Origin: Crambe crambe
Lineage: Eukaryota; Porifera; Demospongiae; Poecilosclerida; Crambeidae
Assembly (NCBI GenBank): GCA_963924555.1
Contig: OZ004589.1
Location: forward strand, 3,038,001-3,102,000
Length of the DNA stretch: 64,000 bases
Direction: 5' to 3'
Shown here: positions 1 through 14,200 of the stretch, one piece after another
Numbering within the stretch: the first letter of the stretch is position 1
Layout: every line of letters starts with the position of its first letter
Made by a program: the position numbers and the translations under genes
Notes under the pieces: model-generated
Seen by the model: only the letters and a program-made list of their open reading frames with translations
What the model was told of the DNA's origin: nothing
Database searches by the model: none

Positions 1-1166
<1,166 letters not shown>

Positions 1167-1382
1167 GTGGAGGAAAAGAAAAGGAGAAAGTGTTATGCTG
1201 TCAAAACAACAGTTATGTTTCCTTAATCATGAGATTTTTTTATAACGATAACCTTCAAAGAAAATTATAAGCAGCCATAATATTGATACATAGTTACATC
1301 ACCCTATAACTATACAGATGATACATTATTGGAGGTACCAAAAACTTTCAGTTAGCTAACTGCTATTTACATAACTATGGAG

Positions 1383-1831
1383 ACAAGTGAATGCAAAAAA
1401 TTTCTTCGAAATAAAAATGTGAAGTAGGGATGCTATTATAACTGCAGCTTCATTATGAAAACCAAGTACTGCAGCATCGAAGCAGTATGGCCCAAAAATC
1501 TAGCTGGAATATGTATTATAACTGCATGCAAGAGAGTGAACTTAGTGAAGTGACCCTTACCCATCATCAAGTACGAGATACTATTCCTACTTCACTCCCT
1601 TGGCCCTTGATCATGGGAGTGAAGTAGGAATAGTATCTTGTACTTGATGATGGGTAAGGGTCACTTCACTAAGTTCACTCTCTTGCATGCAGTTATAATA
1701 CATATTCCAGCTAGATTTTTGGGCCATACTGCTTCGATGCTGCAGTACTTGGTTTTCATAATGAAGCTGCAGTTATAATAGCATCCCTACTTCACATTTT
1801 TATTTCGAAGAAATTTTTTGCATTCACTTGT
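1383..1831. mobile_element. Hairpin MITE, ACAAGTGA family
   Basis: The sequence is a near-perfect palindrome: ACAAGTGAATGCAAAAAA at 1383 is mirrored by its complement ending at 1831, and the two halves pair along almost the full 449 bp. Close copies of the hairpin lie at 58497-58945 and 62723-63171, and one opened by a nested element at 51867-54472. No coding potential. It forms the outer part of a longer arm that continues to about 2668. Confidence 0.9.
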
Positions 1832-2668
1832 TTGCATTCTTTTTCTTTGTGATTATGAAAATTGATAGACACTAAAGGCTTCCTTGATTGAACTAAATTT
1901 ATTTAATGATCAGTATTTCATTCTGTTCAGGGAGGAGAGTTTGAAGGATGATCATCTGCAGTGTAATGGAGTACTGAAAGGAGTGAACATTTTAAAAAGT
2001 GAACAGCATTAGCTAATTGTTACATATGTGATCACTGAAATAATTATTGAGATGGTACGTATGTCTTGCTTGAGGGAGGAGTATGGGGAGTTTATGCATT
2101 TGGTGTAGTGATCATAATAGTGGATGCCATCAAATGGCCACATCCTGTGCAGGTGTTATATGAGGAGAACTGCTATTAATTGCCCCACCCCTTTTATGAG
2201 GTAATATCGCGAAGATTTTTTTCATACGAGGCTGCAGCACATTATAGATAGCCCAGCTAGATTTTAGGCTATCCCTACTTAACCTTTTTATTTTTTACGC
2301 TCACTTGTTTCTATCCTTTTTCTTAGTGCTTGAAGTTGAATGAGGGAGGCTACAGTACAGTACTATACAAAGCCAGCTCTACATAAACCTCTTTTGTAGG
2401 TACATACAGTGTCTCTGGTTGAAGAATTTGTTTAGCTATTTAAGTTTTGTTGATATAAAACTTTACAGCAACAGCAATGTAAATGACATGTACACGGCAT
2501 GGTGAAGTGAGCTGACTACACTACAGCAAAGTACTGGCTATAATGCTACTATAGGATGAGCATCTGTACTGTAATTCAGCAAGGAGTGACTGGAACATCA
2601 TCAGATAATGAATGAAGACCTTGGCTATAGCTAAACTTAAGCTTACGTGGCTCCGCCCATAAGCCCCG
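1832..2668. repeat. Arm of the long palindromic element (single copy)
   Basis: This stretch matches 54473-55320, 63172-64000 and, in reverse, about 57430-58496. Similarity stops abruptly at CATAAGCCCCG near 2668, where the other copies go on with CCCCCTTCAAAATGG. Here the sequence switches directly to the Ig-gene region. It is therefore a one-armed, truncated copy of the element that is complete at 51867-58945. Confidence 0.85.
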
Positions 2669-2774
2669 CAAACTTGATCCAAAATACATTATTGATGATT
2701 CCATTACTGAATGTGATGTGAGACAGCATGTTATTTTTCTCATGGTTGATATAAATAGTCTTGTAAACTCACTG

Positions 2775-4209
2775 GTGTCTTCAGTTGTGAAATTTATCAT
2801 AAACTTTGTCATAGTTTTGGTAGTAATAGTATTTCTTGACTGTATTTCAATGTAGTACATGGTTCCAGTTTGTAATGATGTTGACATTTGAGTATATTCT
2901 TGGATGTTACTTTTACTGGATATTGAGGGAGTGAACATCACTAATGTATCAAGAGAGATTCCATATGATATAGACGGAGGATGGACTGTATAATGAGATC
3001 GATGCATACAATAAGCTATACAGAATGTGTGGTATACCTTGTACAGGAAATGATATATTAGAGGAATTGGTGATGGTCCCATTCCAATCATATATTTCTA
3101 CTTCTACTTCACACTTGAACACTCTCATATTGTCATATTTTGTTATGTTCAGCATAAGCACCTGACCTTTTCCTAGAATAGAAGTAGAATTAGACCACTC
3201 TACATTAGTCATGGTAGTAGTCAACATGTTTTCCAAGTTGTATGAACAATTCAGAGAGAATGGTTGTCCTTCTATAGCAGAACCACTTGTAGACACTGTC
3301 ACACTAAGTGAAGGAGCTGCAAACAATATTGGCATCAACAACTGCTATGTATATGTATAGCTAGCCATAGCTATATAGCCATACCTGTCACTGCAATCAT
3401 GTACGCATTTGCACTCATCTGAATGATGGGCATTAAGAGGAGAGTAGAACTTACATTAGCTTGACACCTATATTGTCCATGATCAACACTCCCTAATGAC
3501 TGAAGCAATAGAGTGGATTGTGATTGATTTCTAATACGTCCATTATTACGTAGCCATGAGTATTGCACTGTCCCATTGAGACAGTCAATTCCACTGATAG
3601 AACAATTAAGGGATGCGTCTTGACCAAAACCAAGAGTGTTTTCTCTTCCATTGACTTGAACAGTAATATTAGGAGCTGTAAAGAAAATAGCTGAATTTCT
3701 AAGTCATAAGGATTGGAATCAGCTATTACCATTGACTATTAATGTAGCAACTGCTCTGTAGCTTGAATTACTGAGAGAACAATTGATTGTGGTTCCATTT
3801 AATGTTTGAGGTAGAGGATCAACCTGCCAAGTGCTATTGAATGTGCCATACTCTATAGAGGTAGTCATGTTAACATTTGGTATGACACTTTCATTTACTG
3901 TCCACTCAAATACTGGGTAACCATTCTCTGATATAGTGTTTATTGCTTCAGTGGTATTAGTAGAGCACAGGAGAGAGAGCTGTTTTCCAGCAATACCAGT
4001 AATTGATGTGGATGGAGATATTAAAACTGCAGATGACATTAATATTGTTAGTAACTTACCATGCATGTAGTAAGAAGTCTTAAAAGCTTACTATTATAGC
4101 TAGCTACTGTTCTAAAACAATGCGCACAAAAACTTACCTTCCCCATGAGTGAATTTTAATAACACCAAACTACAATATTGAGGAAACAGTGCAATGATAT
4201 TCATTTTCA
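2775..4209 (-). CDS. Ig-domain receptor 5' part, probably the former ectodomain of RPTP locus A (partial)
   Basis: Five exons: 4138-4209 (start chosen at 4209, hydrophobic signal peptide beginning MKMNIIALF), 3730-4026 (Ig, SLLC...FEWTV...INCSLS), 3385-3675 (Ig, LNCS...YSWL...YRCQA), 3038-3316 (Ig, LNCSYN...VEWS...FKCEV) and 2775-2988 (FN3-like, YYIEIQSRNTIT). All have plausible GT-AG borders and many N-glycosylation sites, so this is an extracellular protein. No membrane helix or phosphatase exon follows in frame before the mobile arm at 2668. The PTP exons at 1-1166 on the same strand are the natural downstream part, so I infer one interrupted receptor gene. Exons 1-2 are duplicated at 43099-43700. 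It could alternatively be a separate secreted Ig protein. Confidence 0.6.
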
Positions 4210-5999
4210 TCACTATATAGTTATTTGATAAGAGCTATACAATAGCACTATGATTAACTTTTATACCTTGCTAAGCCTGTATATTAATTAGCTATAGCTA
4301 GCTACATGTCTACATTTATGAAATTCTTGTTCAGAAATAACCAATAGCTATACCAAACTGTATATCTATAGTAGCTAGCTACGTATAGCATGATGAAGAA
4401 AACAATAACGAAATGATAGCTAATAATAATAAACAGTGAAATAGTGAAATGCAAAGTGATGTAGCTAGATTTACATGCAAGAATGAACTATAACTATAAC
4501 AATCCAGCCTGGGGTGGGGGGAGGTGGGGGATTATCGGTTGACCAGTCATATCCACTGCCACAGGGTAATTGATGGAGTGATTCTTCTCATTTTGCATAA
4601 TTAGAACAAGAACCAAACTAGCTTTATTTGCTTTGCTATAGTTTTTTGTGATAACAGTGATATAACAGTTATAGAGGCCATAGCATAGTGTCCCTTTACC
4701 CATTATGTTATTGCAACCATGTCCCTTTACCCAAGGTTGCTATAATTACAAGTGAGTGGAAAAAATTTCTTCTAAATAAATATAGGGCCTAAGATCTAGC
4801 TTGGCTGTATAATCAATGTAGCTACTGCCTCATATGAAAACATTTTTCATCCACTGCCTATAGCTACGTAGTTAATGGCAGTTGTAAAATATAGGAATTA
4901 ATTGTTCTCATAGAGGCTGCAGTACACTACTTTTCTAAAAAGTAGTCCATCCATATTTATTCTGATCCTTCAAATCTCAGACATAAATCCTTCCAAAATT
5001 AAGTGCCATGGACATAAAGAGTAGACACTATTATAGGCTTAAAAAATAACATTGTTCATGAAATCGAGCTGCTAAAATCAAATGACAGCATTTCCATGTA
5101 TTTCCTGTACAGTGTATAAGCACTCATCCCATGCCTCCCCAAATAAAATTTATATTAGCTACATATAATTATGCACAATGGATCATAGCACTTTCATAGC
5201 ATTTCCATGAACATATCTATGAGCCATATCCAATTCACTTTGTATAGGTTATGGCATACACGATGAACCATAACAGCATTTCATGTGGCTGTATATAGTT
5301 TATCCTCATTTCTTTGATTCCCTTTGTGCATGCCATAACATGGCAAGTGGCACTCTGTACCATATGGGGATCCATAATAATAAATCTAAATATGTTGTAC
5401 TAGCTAAAGCAGTAACTGTTAAGTTTTGTGGGACTCGACATTGATTCTTCATCACATAAAGAGCAGGCACCAACAAAATAATGTTTGTGAAAGTAAAAAG
5501 ATTGAGCTGATTTCATTGGAATACATCTCAGACAATGTCTGCAGCTAGCTATAGTATAGCTATTTATAGATGGCCTCGAAATGTCACTCAATGTCAATGT
5601 AGAAATAATCTAGTTTTCAAGTTATACACTATTGCTACAAGAACATATTATCTTCTCTATGCTGCTGTCCCACAAAGCCCACCTCCCATCTATATAATAG
5701 CTAGCATATAGCATCCACAACTTACTACCATGTATAACATTCAGTGTCAACCATAGGTATATAGCTAGCTATACATAAAATACTTTGACACTTTGACATT
5801 ATACATAGCTAGCTAGCTATAGTCTTAGCTATTTTCTCATGATAGTGAAAAAAGGCTCATTCTCCATGGTAGCAAACATTAATAGCATATTCTAATTAAA
5901 AGCTAGCTATAAAAATAATAACTATGTATAGCTACATATTAAAGGGGGGTGTGTTATTGTACAAAATAATTATTTCAATATTTGAGAGCTATATTATAG
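4210..5999. other. Intergenic, no gene seen
   Basis: AT-rich sequence with many TAGCTAGC strings and only short open frames that look random. A degenerate relic of the ACAAGTGA hairpin family starts at about 4749. The first 140 bp or so (to about 4370) is upstream sequence of the Ig gene and recurs to the left of element E1 (to about 43699). Confidence 0.6.
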
Positions 6000-8231
6000 C
6001 TAGATGATCTCTTTGAAGTTAGCATATGTGTCAAAGCCATCCAGAAAATCAGCCAATACTTGATGACAGAATTCATAATCCTCCTAAAAAATTTAATGAT
6101 CAGTGGAAATTACACTGGAACCTTCTTGCACTTGCCAATTAATCTCATAGGGACAAAACACTGTATGATTCATGTGTAGCTAGCTACAATGGAATGTCAG
6201 GTAAAGGATGCTCCAAAAGAGGACGAATCTCTCTCGAGTGACGTACATTATTCAAAAAAGACTTCTCCACAAAGGACAAAAGCCTGGGTCCCAAGTAGCT
6301 ATGCCCATTGTTCCAAAGGATATTTATGACTGACTAAAATCTGGCAAAGAAGCTATCATACCTTGTTTGAGACCAGTCCTGCTCTTTGAATCCTGATGGC
6401 TTTGATGAACTGGAAAATGTTGATCACAGCTTCTGCCTTCATGCGTTCCATTTGAGCATGCATGGTGATGAAGGCACCAGTCCGACCAACTCCATCACTA
6501 CAGAATAATGTTACAGTATTGCCAGGTTATGCCCCACTCTTCATGTATTTGAAATATTAACTGGGCTATTATTGCATAAACTTCAGTCGAATAGATGATT
6601 TAATTCCAAGTTTTCAATTAACAACATGATGTTATGGTCCATATACCTTCACCAACACAAAGGAAGTTAAAAGGTCTGGGGATGATTTCTATTTCGAGTG
6701 GTTGTCAGTAGAACCTTAAAATAATAATTCTAATGCATCTAGGACACGAGTAGCTATCTGTCCTTCTAAGGGTAATACATGAGAAGATAACAATATTGGT
6801 CCAGTTAATATTGAAAGAGTATACACGCTCTGATTAAAACATACGTACTTGCACATGACCACAATTGCCTTGTTTCCTGATCCCATCTGAACCTTCTGCA
6901 CCAAGTTCGTTATCTCCAAAACTGGTGTGGTCACTAGAGGAACTCCATCTTCAGGCCATTCCACACACTGGAACTGAGATACAGTAAACCCACTCTGTGA
7001 GACAGACATCCTGGAGTTATTCTCCAATATCTCCATCTTCCTGATTATGTAGTCATTATAGTTTTCCAGCGAAGTTAGTGTGACTGTACACTTGCCAAAA
7101 GTTTCACTGTCTCCTTTAACCTTTGGCCAATACCGGTGGCACACTTCCTAAATAAATGGATGAGAAAATTCATAACAGATGAATCTCAGTTTATATTTCA
7201 TGTACGTAGCACTTCACCCATGCATAATAATAGCTGTGTGAATATTATGTGTGACAGTCAAGGGTAGAAATCAAATATTATTCACATTTTTGTCATGACT
7301 GATGCTTTACAAAAAAATTTCTGCCTTTTGAACTTTTTTTGCAAGAGTAGAAAGCGTTAATTACGTTTGATTTCTACCCTCGACTGTCACATTAATCACT
7401 TACAGAGGTTTATCTGGTCAAATGCGTAATGTTTACACTTGGAAGTGGGTTCCTTCTTAGTTGTAGTACATCATAATTATTATCTAGTCTGGTAGGCTAG
7501 ATCTAACTATAGCGCTCTGTGGTTACAGCAATTAACTAAAGGGCAATGTCTTCTACGCATGTCGACATCCATACACTTGTAACTGAGTAAGTACAAATGA
7601 CACAGTCAGTTCATTTTGGTGATTATGCTTGCCCTAGTAATAACTACACTGAAATAGTTGTTTACATTGTGCTGGGTTGCTTGAATCTAGGATCTAATAT
7701 GCCTTTAAAAAATCAGAAAACTTCTTTGTATCCTATTGACAGTACAGACAACACAGACAAATACAATCAGCTGAATGTCAGCCCATCCATGCATAATTAT
7801 GAACTGCCCACATAATTACCTCTCCCTTCTCTTCCGTCTTGCATAACATGACAATGCACTTCACCTCCTGCTCCCAAATCATCCTCCAGAAGTCATTAAC
7901 AGTGTGTGGGAGTGGTCCCTGAGTAGCAATGTATGCTCCCTTCTGTCTGTAACCCTGTACCCAATGATAGGTAAAGGGTTATCACAGTAATAAGTAACTT
8001 TTTATACCTCAACAAAACTAGCATTGATGTAATCGGATCCCTGTGATATTGATGGCTTAAGATGCACTCGACTGTGGTTATCTGCAACAACAGACTTCAG
8101 ATTTAGATCAAATTTTCAGTAGACTACTTACAAGGGATCTTTTCTTGGTAGCGATTTTTGGGGATATTGGGCTCACTGGTGGCATCAGAGCAATCAGCAT
8201 CAAGAATTGCACCAGAAACTTTCTCCAAAAT
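6000..8231 (-). other. Membrane-distal D2 phosphatase domain of RPTP copy 2, degenerate
   Basis: Exons 8132-8231, 8008-8081, 7820-7954, 6849-7147, 6362-6497 and 6000-6083. The WPD Asp is replaced by Glu (VEWPEDGVP), as is usual in the second domain of animal RPTPs. The P-loop reads MCNDGVGRTG: Cys and Arg are kept but the preceding His is Met. These changes point to a regulatory domain with little or no activity. Confidence 0.8.
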
Positions 8232-11200
8232 CTGAAGGCATGAAGATATCAATTAAAATCTATAGCTTCTGGGCTTCTGGTTTCGCTAAACTTCAATTCC
8301 CATGTAACAGTACCTCGTATTGTTTCTGGAAACCAGTTCCAGTTCCTGACTGAACAGTCCTGTTGAGTCGACCTATAGCAACCCTCATGTTGGTAGCTTC
8401 TATCTCAGTCTCTCCACAAGTGAGCAGCTCATCCAGAGCATTGTGAATGAAGATATACTGAGACTGTTGAAAAAGTAGTTAACACAGTGATGCAAATAAT
8501 GTGAATCATCCAATCAAGTTGCATATGAGCATGTATTAAGTTATCAACAACCATAAGCATAAAGAGTAAGATTCATTGTTCTTAAAAATAGAATACATGT
8601 GGCTGCCGAATCTCCCACTATAAATTCTTGGGGAGCATACCCCCAGACTCCCCTAGATGGTGCACTTTGCACACTGTGTGTTGCACCCTATAGCTATGCA
8701 CCCACTCTTTGGAAAGTTTGTATACAGGCCTGTTCGTCTTATGGTTTGGTAACTAACCAGAGTCTGAACCATCAGCACTCTCTGCTTCCTCAGGTTGCAC
8801 ACAAACTCGTGAATGTTGATGGTACTTTCATTCTTGATCCTCTCCAGCATGTAGTCCAGTGTGATGAAGGTCCCTGTCCTCCCCACACCAGCACTGCAGT
8901 GCACCAGTAGCAGGTCCTCCTTGGAGTAAGGATGGGTCTTTCTCATTTTCCCGATGAAGTTAATCATGGAGATTGCATTGGAAGGGACTCCATGATCAGG
9001 CCATGCCATGTAGTGGAACATGGTGACCTTAAGGGGTGGGGCCTTAGGCTCATCACTCTGTAGAGGAAGGGGGATAAGTGATGGAATGCAATTAAAGAAG
9101 AAGCAGTCTTTTGTCCTACATCAGAGTCTTGCCTTTGCTATTTTTAGCTATATTATTATACCTACATACAAATATGCAGTTGGGTATTGATCATCTGCAG
9201 CATTTTAGCATTCTGTACAACTTTGACTTTGGAGTAGCTAAGGCATTTATTTATTCATTTATGGAGAGAGGTGGTCAACCTCTCATTGACTCACTTTAGT
9301 GACTGTCATTTTTCTTATAACATAGTCAGCCAAGAATATCACGGAATTGAACTCCACGCACAAAGTACTTCCAGGAGCAGGAATAAATGGTTGATCTGTA
9401 TTCTCAGGCCAATACTCCTCACATTTTTTCTGAAATCAATTAAGAAAAAGCCCATTATGCATGATTTAAAATTTTTTTTCTTGTAGCTAGCTAATTGCTA
9501 CAAGTTACACACTCCATTGCACTAATTTTAAATCCTGGTAAATTTTACTTGAATATTAACTGTGGGTGAATAGCCTTATGAATTAGAATGAATTATGAAT
9601 TAGCCTCATGCATGGAAGCACCAGACATGCATATTTAAATTCAGCTGTGCCTAGCTACATACATCATGAATATATCCATGCATACATATATCCATGCATA
9701 CAAGTAGTTAGCTATAATAGCTACAGCTAAAAAATAAATTTTGGTAAACATGATGATTGAATTACACTTCCATGATAACAATTTTCTAGCACGTACTCTG
9801 CCTTCAAACACCCTTGTGAGCATAACAATGGTGGGAACACGTTGCTCCCACATCATTCGCCAAAAATCCTCCACTGCATTGTCCATAGGACCTGCAGTAA
9901 AAACAAGCTCGGATTAATTATTGTATGGAGTTAGCTATATCTGCACCGCATACCCTGTGCTCCAATATACACTTTCTTTCTCTTGTATCCCTACACAATG
10001 ATAAGATATAATCTTAAGTAAGTTTCCTGTACCTACATGTGTAACTCTCCAATAGCTATCTTTGTAGTGCTATAATAAATCAGTGAAACCTGTATTAAGA
10101 GACCACCTCATTCAGAGACCACTTCTCTATAAAGACCGCTTGGTTATGTCCCAATAGTACTTGTACCACCACCTCCATTATGCAGGTTTCACTGTATTTT
10201 TATACTAACATCGATGTAGCTGGCATTAATGTAGTCTGAATGGTCCACTCCTGGTAGAGTCTTCAAAACAACTCGATTGAAATCATCTGCAAATAGAATG
10301 TTGACATCAATTATAATATAATTATGTAGCTAATTCTGGCTTATCAGCTTACAAGGGAAAATATTTGCATAGCGATTGCGAGCTCTGTTTTCAGTGATTA
10401 CAGCTACACCATAATCAGCTAGAGGTGATCTTTCCACATTCTGCCAATGGTGTGGAAATAAATAAAATAAAAAATCCATAATAATTATACCAACTGAAAT
10501 ATATTTTGCAACTAGTGTGTAGCTATTGTATAGTGATAATTTACATCATATTCCATTTCAAACCACTTGTCCCTATCAGCATGCATGTGTTGAACATGTT
10601 CTCCAAACTTATCAACTGGGATGGGCTTCACACTGTCTATCATGGAAAAAATAGTGACACAAGTGAATCTTACATCTTATTTTATGTATATGTATGTTTT
10701 TATACGCACCAATAATCTTGGTTTTCTCATAGACCACTTCACTTGTATTCAATTCTCCATCCCTTAGTTCAGTGCTTGACATTTCTTGAAGCATTATTTT
10801 TGTCTTTTTTTCAACAGGCTTCAACTGTGACTTCTTTCCACTTCTCTCCTTAAAATGAAGAGATTGTCTATCCACTAGGAAAACTTTTCCTCTTTTAATT
10901 CGATGGAATCTACAATAAATGGATTAAGAGCTTAAGATCAGTAAGATGTAGCTGATCACATTATTAAAGTAATCTTTGTATTTTTAGATCACTTACTTTA
11001 TGAATATCATAATCACGAAAAGTAAAATCAGCACTAATAAGATTGCCAATATTCCTCCCACAATAGCACCTGCACTTGGTTCTGACAAGGAATTCATGTG
11101 ATAGTTATGCAATAACTGTTAGACATAGAGCTATGGAATATATGACTAGCTACCTTGTCCTTGTATTGCTGGGGTCTTGGCCAATATCACTGGACTGAAG

Positions 11201-14200
11201 TGACCAGATCCAGCATTAGTGCTTGCTGATACTTGCACACCATAGTCAGTGCTTGCCTCTAGGCCATCAATGGTTGTCTGATTGGAGTCACTACCACTCA
11301 CATTCTTGTACATGGTGTTTGGTTCTTGTTGTTTTGAGCTACTTGGTTGGGGAAAATAGGCCACAGTGTAATGTGTTATGAACCCACGGGCCTCAGAGAG
11401 ACTCAAAGGAGTCCAGGACACCATCATCACACTTGCAGACATCCTGTTTACTTGCAAATTATTTGGAAAAATACTTGGTGCTAAAATGGAGTCACAAACA
11501 ATTTTTGGCTTCTTCTTTCTTACAGCTAATCATACTCACGTAATTCCTCTGTGAAGTAAATGTTAGCATTCACAGCACCCAAACCAGCCATGTTCACTGC
11601 TCCGATGCTCACGTTATAAGGAACTCCAGGAACTGTCAAAGAAATTTAGTCTGAGATACTTGTACTTCGTGTACTCTAATGATGGATCTATTGGCTTACC
11701 TAGATCATTCACTACCAAACTACTTTCTCCGCCATGAACACTTTCATTCCTCTTTATAGTTCCATTTGTGAGGTCTATAATCACAGCAGAGTAGCTCAAA
11801 ATGTTTCCATTAGGGGTTGAAGGTGGTTGCCAGGTGATATTTAGAGTTGAATCATTTGGAGAGCTTGTTTGTAATTCTATTACAGGGCCTGACTCTATAA
11901 TAAGAGTATTAATAATAGAAATGGTCAGATTCCATGCAAAAGAAATCTCACTGCTATCATTGGTCCTGAAATTCATTTCTTTCGTGTTCAATGTATCGAT
12001 ATTGTTTCTACTCTCTATTCGATAGTAGTATTCTGTGGCTGGATCAAGTGAGTCAAGCACAATGGAATAATTTTGAGTAGCATTGGCAGTAATCACAGGA
12101 GTCCTAATTTGGTACATTCCTGAGATATTGCCATACACAACTGTATAGTTCTCTGGCAGTGAAATATTAAAAGGCTGAAGAAATGTCCACTGGATAGTGG
12201 CTTGCAATGATGTAATGGAAATTGCCATGACTATATCTGGTATGCGTGGGGCACCAACATCTGAGTTCATAAATAGATTTGAAATCAACAATGCTACATT
12301 TAATTATGAATCACTTACTATCGACTAGAAGAGAGAAGCTTTCATTTATACTCGTTACACTAGAAGATAAATTTACTTTTATCTCACAGGTGTACATAGT
12401 ATTGTTAATGGCAGTAGTGGTCCTATTAATGGCAAGAACCAGCTGTTGTACTGAAGAATTATCCAATATGACTTCATTATTACCAGAAGCATTCAACCAT
12501 CGAATGGACTGCACAGTAAGATTGCTGAAGCAGATTACTCTAACAGATGAACCAAGTCTATATATTGTCCTTTTTCCCAAGAATTGAATGGCTATAAAAA
12601 TAACACTCTATGGCATTATGCAAACAAAAAAGTATACTGCCATCTACTCTACCATTTATATCCAGTGACATTGATTGGGAGCTTCCTCTGGTGTTGCTGA
12701 CTGTGCAGGTGAAGGATCCACTGTAGTCACTGATGTCAGAGCTGGTGATGGAGAGGAGGTTGTGGTAAGTGGCAGTGGACGTGTTCACCACTCTCTGACT
12801 CTGTTGGTGGGAGGGACTAGAGGGAGATATGATCACATCAACTTTCCTCCAAGTGACATTGGTGGCTGGACCCCCAGTAGATACACAGGTCAAAGTGCAA
12901 GATGGGTGAGAATAAGACAACATAGACACTAATGGAACACCTATCATCATAGACAAATCATGTGTAGTTATATAACAATATAAAGTGGAATTCCCGAATA
13001 ATGGACACATTTTGTAGAGAGGATGTCCTCTTTCAGAGTGTCCTTTATCGGAGGTATACCTATCACAATAACTGACCTCCATTGAATGTATACAGTCCAA
13101 TATGAATTGACTGGTTTACATTCCTTACATCCAACACTTCACAGAGATAGACTCCAGTTGGTCCCGTGGCATTATTCCTCCGATTCAAGAGAACTGCACT
13201 GGGTCCTCTGTTTCTACTGAAGTCAAGAGTTGAGACTCTACCATTTCCATCTACTTGACTTCCATCAGGAAAGAACCATTCACCATTGGCACCTCCATCA
13301 CTTCCTCTACAACAGTCACTTCTATTAGCAAAGCAGTACAGAGCATTAGTGCCATTTCCAATGTCTGTTATATTCACAATACTGTTATTGGAGTACAACT
13401 CTCCTTTAAGGTTGAACCCAAAACCTGCAGTATTACAACTATAGATGAAGGAATAGATCACAAAAACTGATGTACCAGTAGGTGCTGATGTGGTGGCATT
13501 AAGGACAGAGCTGTAGGGACCAGTACAACCACCAGCAACAGCTGCCACCTCAAAGGAGTAGGTGGAACGAACTAGCAATTTGTTGACACTGAACATTCTG
13601 CTGTTAGGGTTGGTGCTACTCATGATAGTTCTAGATGTAGTTGAAGAGAGTCCATGACGAACTTTGTACCCTGTTACTTCACCATTGCGATCAGCACAGT
13701 TCACTTCACCCCACTGGATGGTGATGTCCACCACTCCCACATTCACAGTTGTAACTGAAGTGGGACCAGCACTGGGAGCTGTGGGAGTTATTGAAGAGAG
13801 CACTAAATATGTTCCATAGTGAAAAACAGAAGTACTGTAGTTCAATTACATGCAATTACAGTCTTCCTACTAAACACCACCCCCAATGATTATAGGAATT
13901 TTGACTTCGTTCCTTCTTCAAAGGTATTTGTGTAGACTCTACAATTATATATGAAATTTTAGTTCCTATTAGAGCTGAGAGACAAACAAAACGATGACAC
14001 ACAAACTAATTATATAATGTATCATGGCAATCATGTAGTACCATATGGATTACCTGATGTATTAGTGCTGGCTGTAGTTGTTGTGTTCATACTTGATCCT
14101 ACATTATTGATGGCTCTCACAGTGATGGTATAGTCACTGTCCTCATTCAGACCACTCAGATTGTGTGACCTTGAGTCATTGGAAATATTTAGTGCATTTG

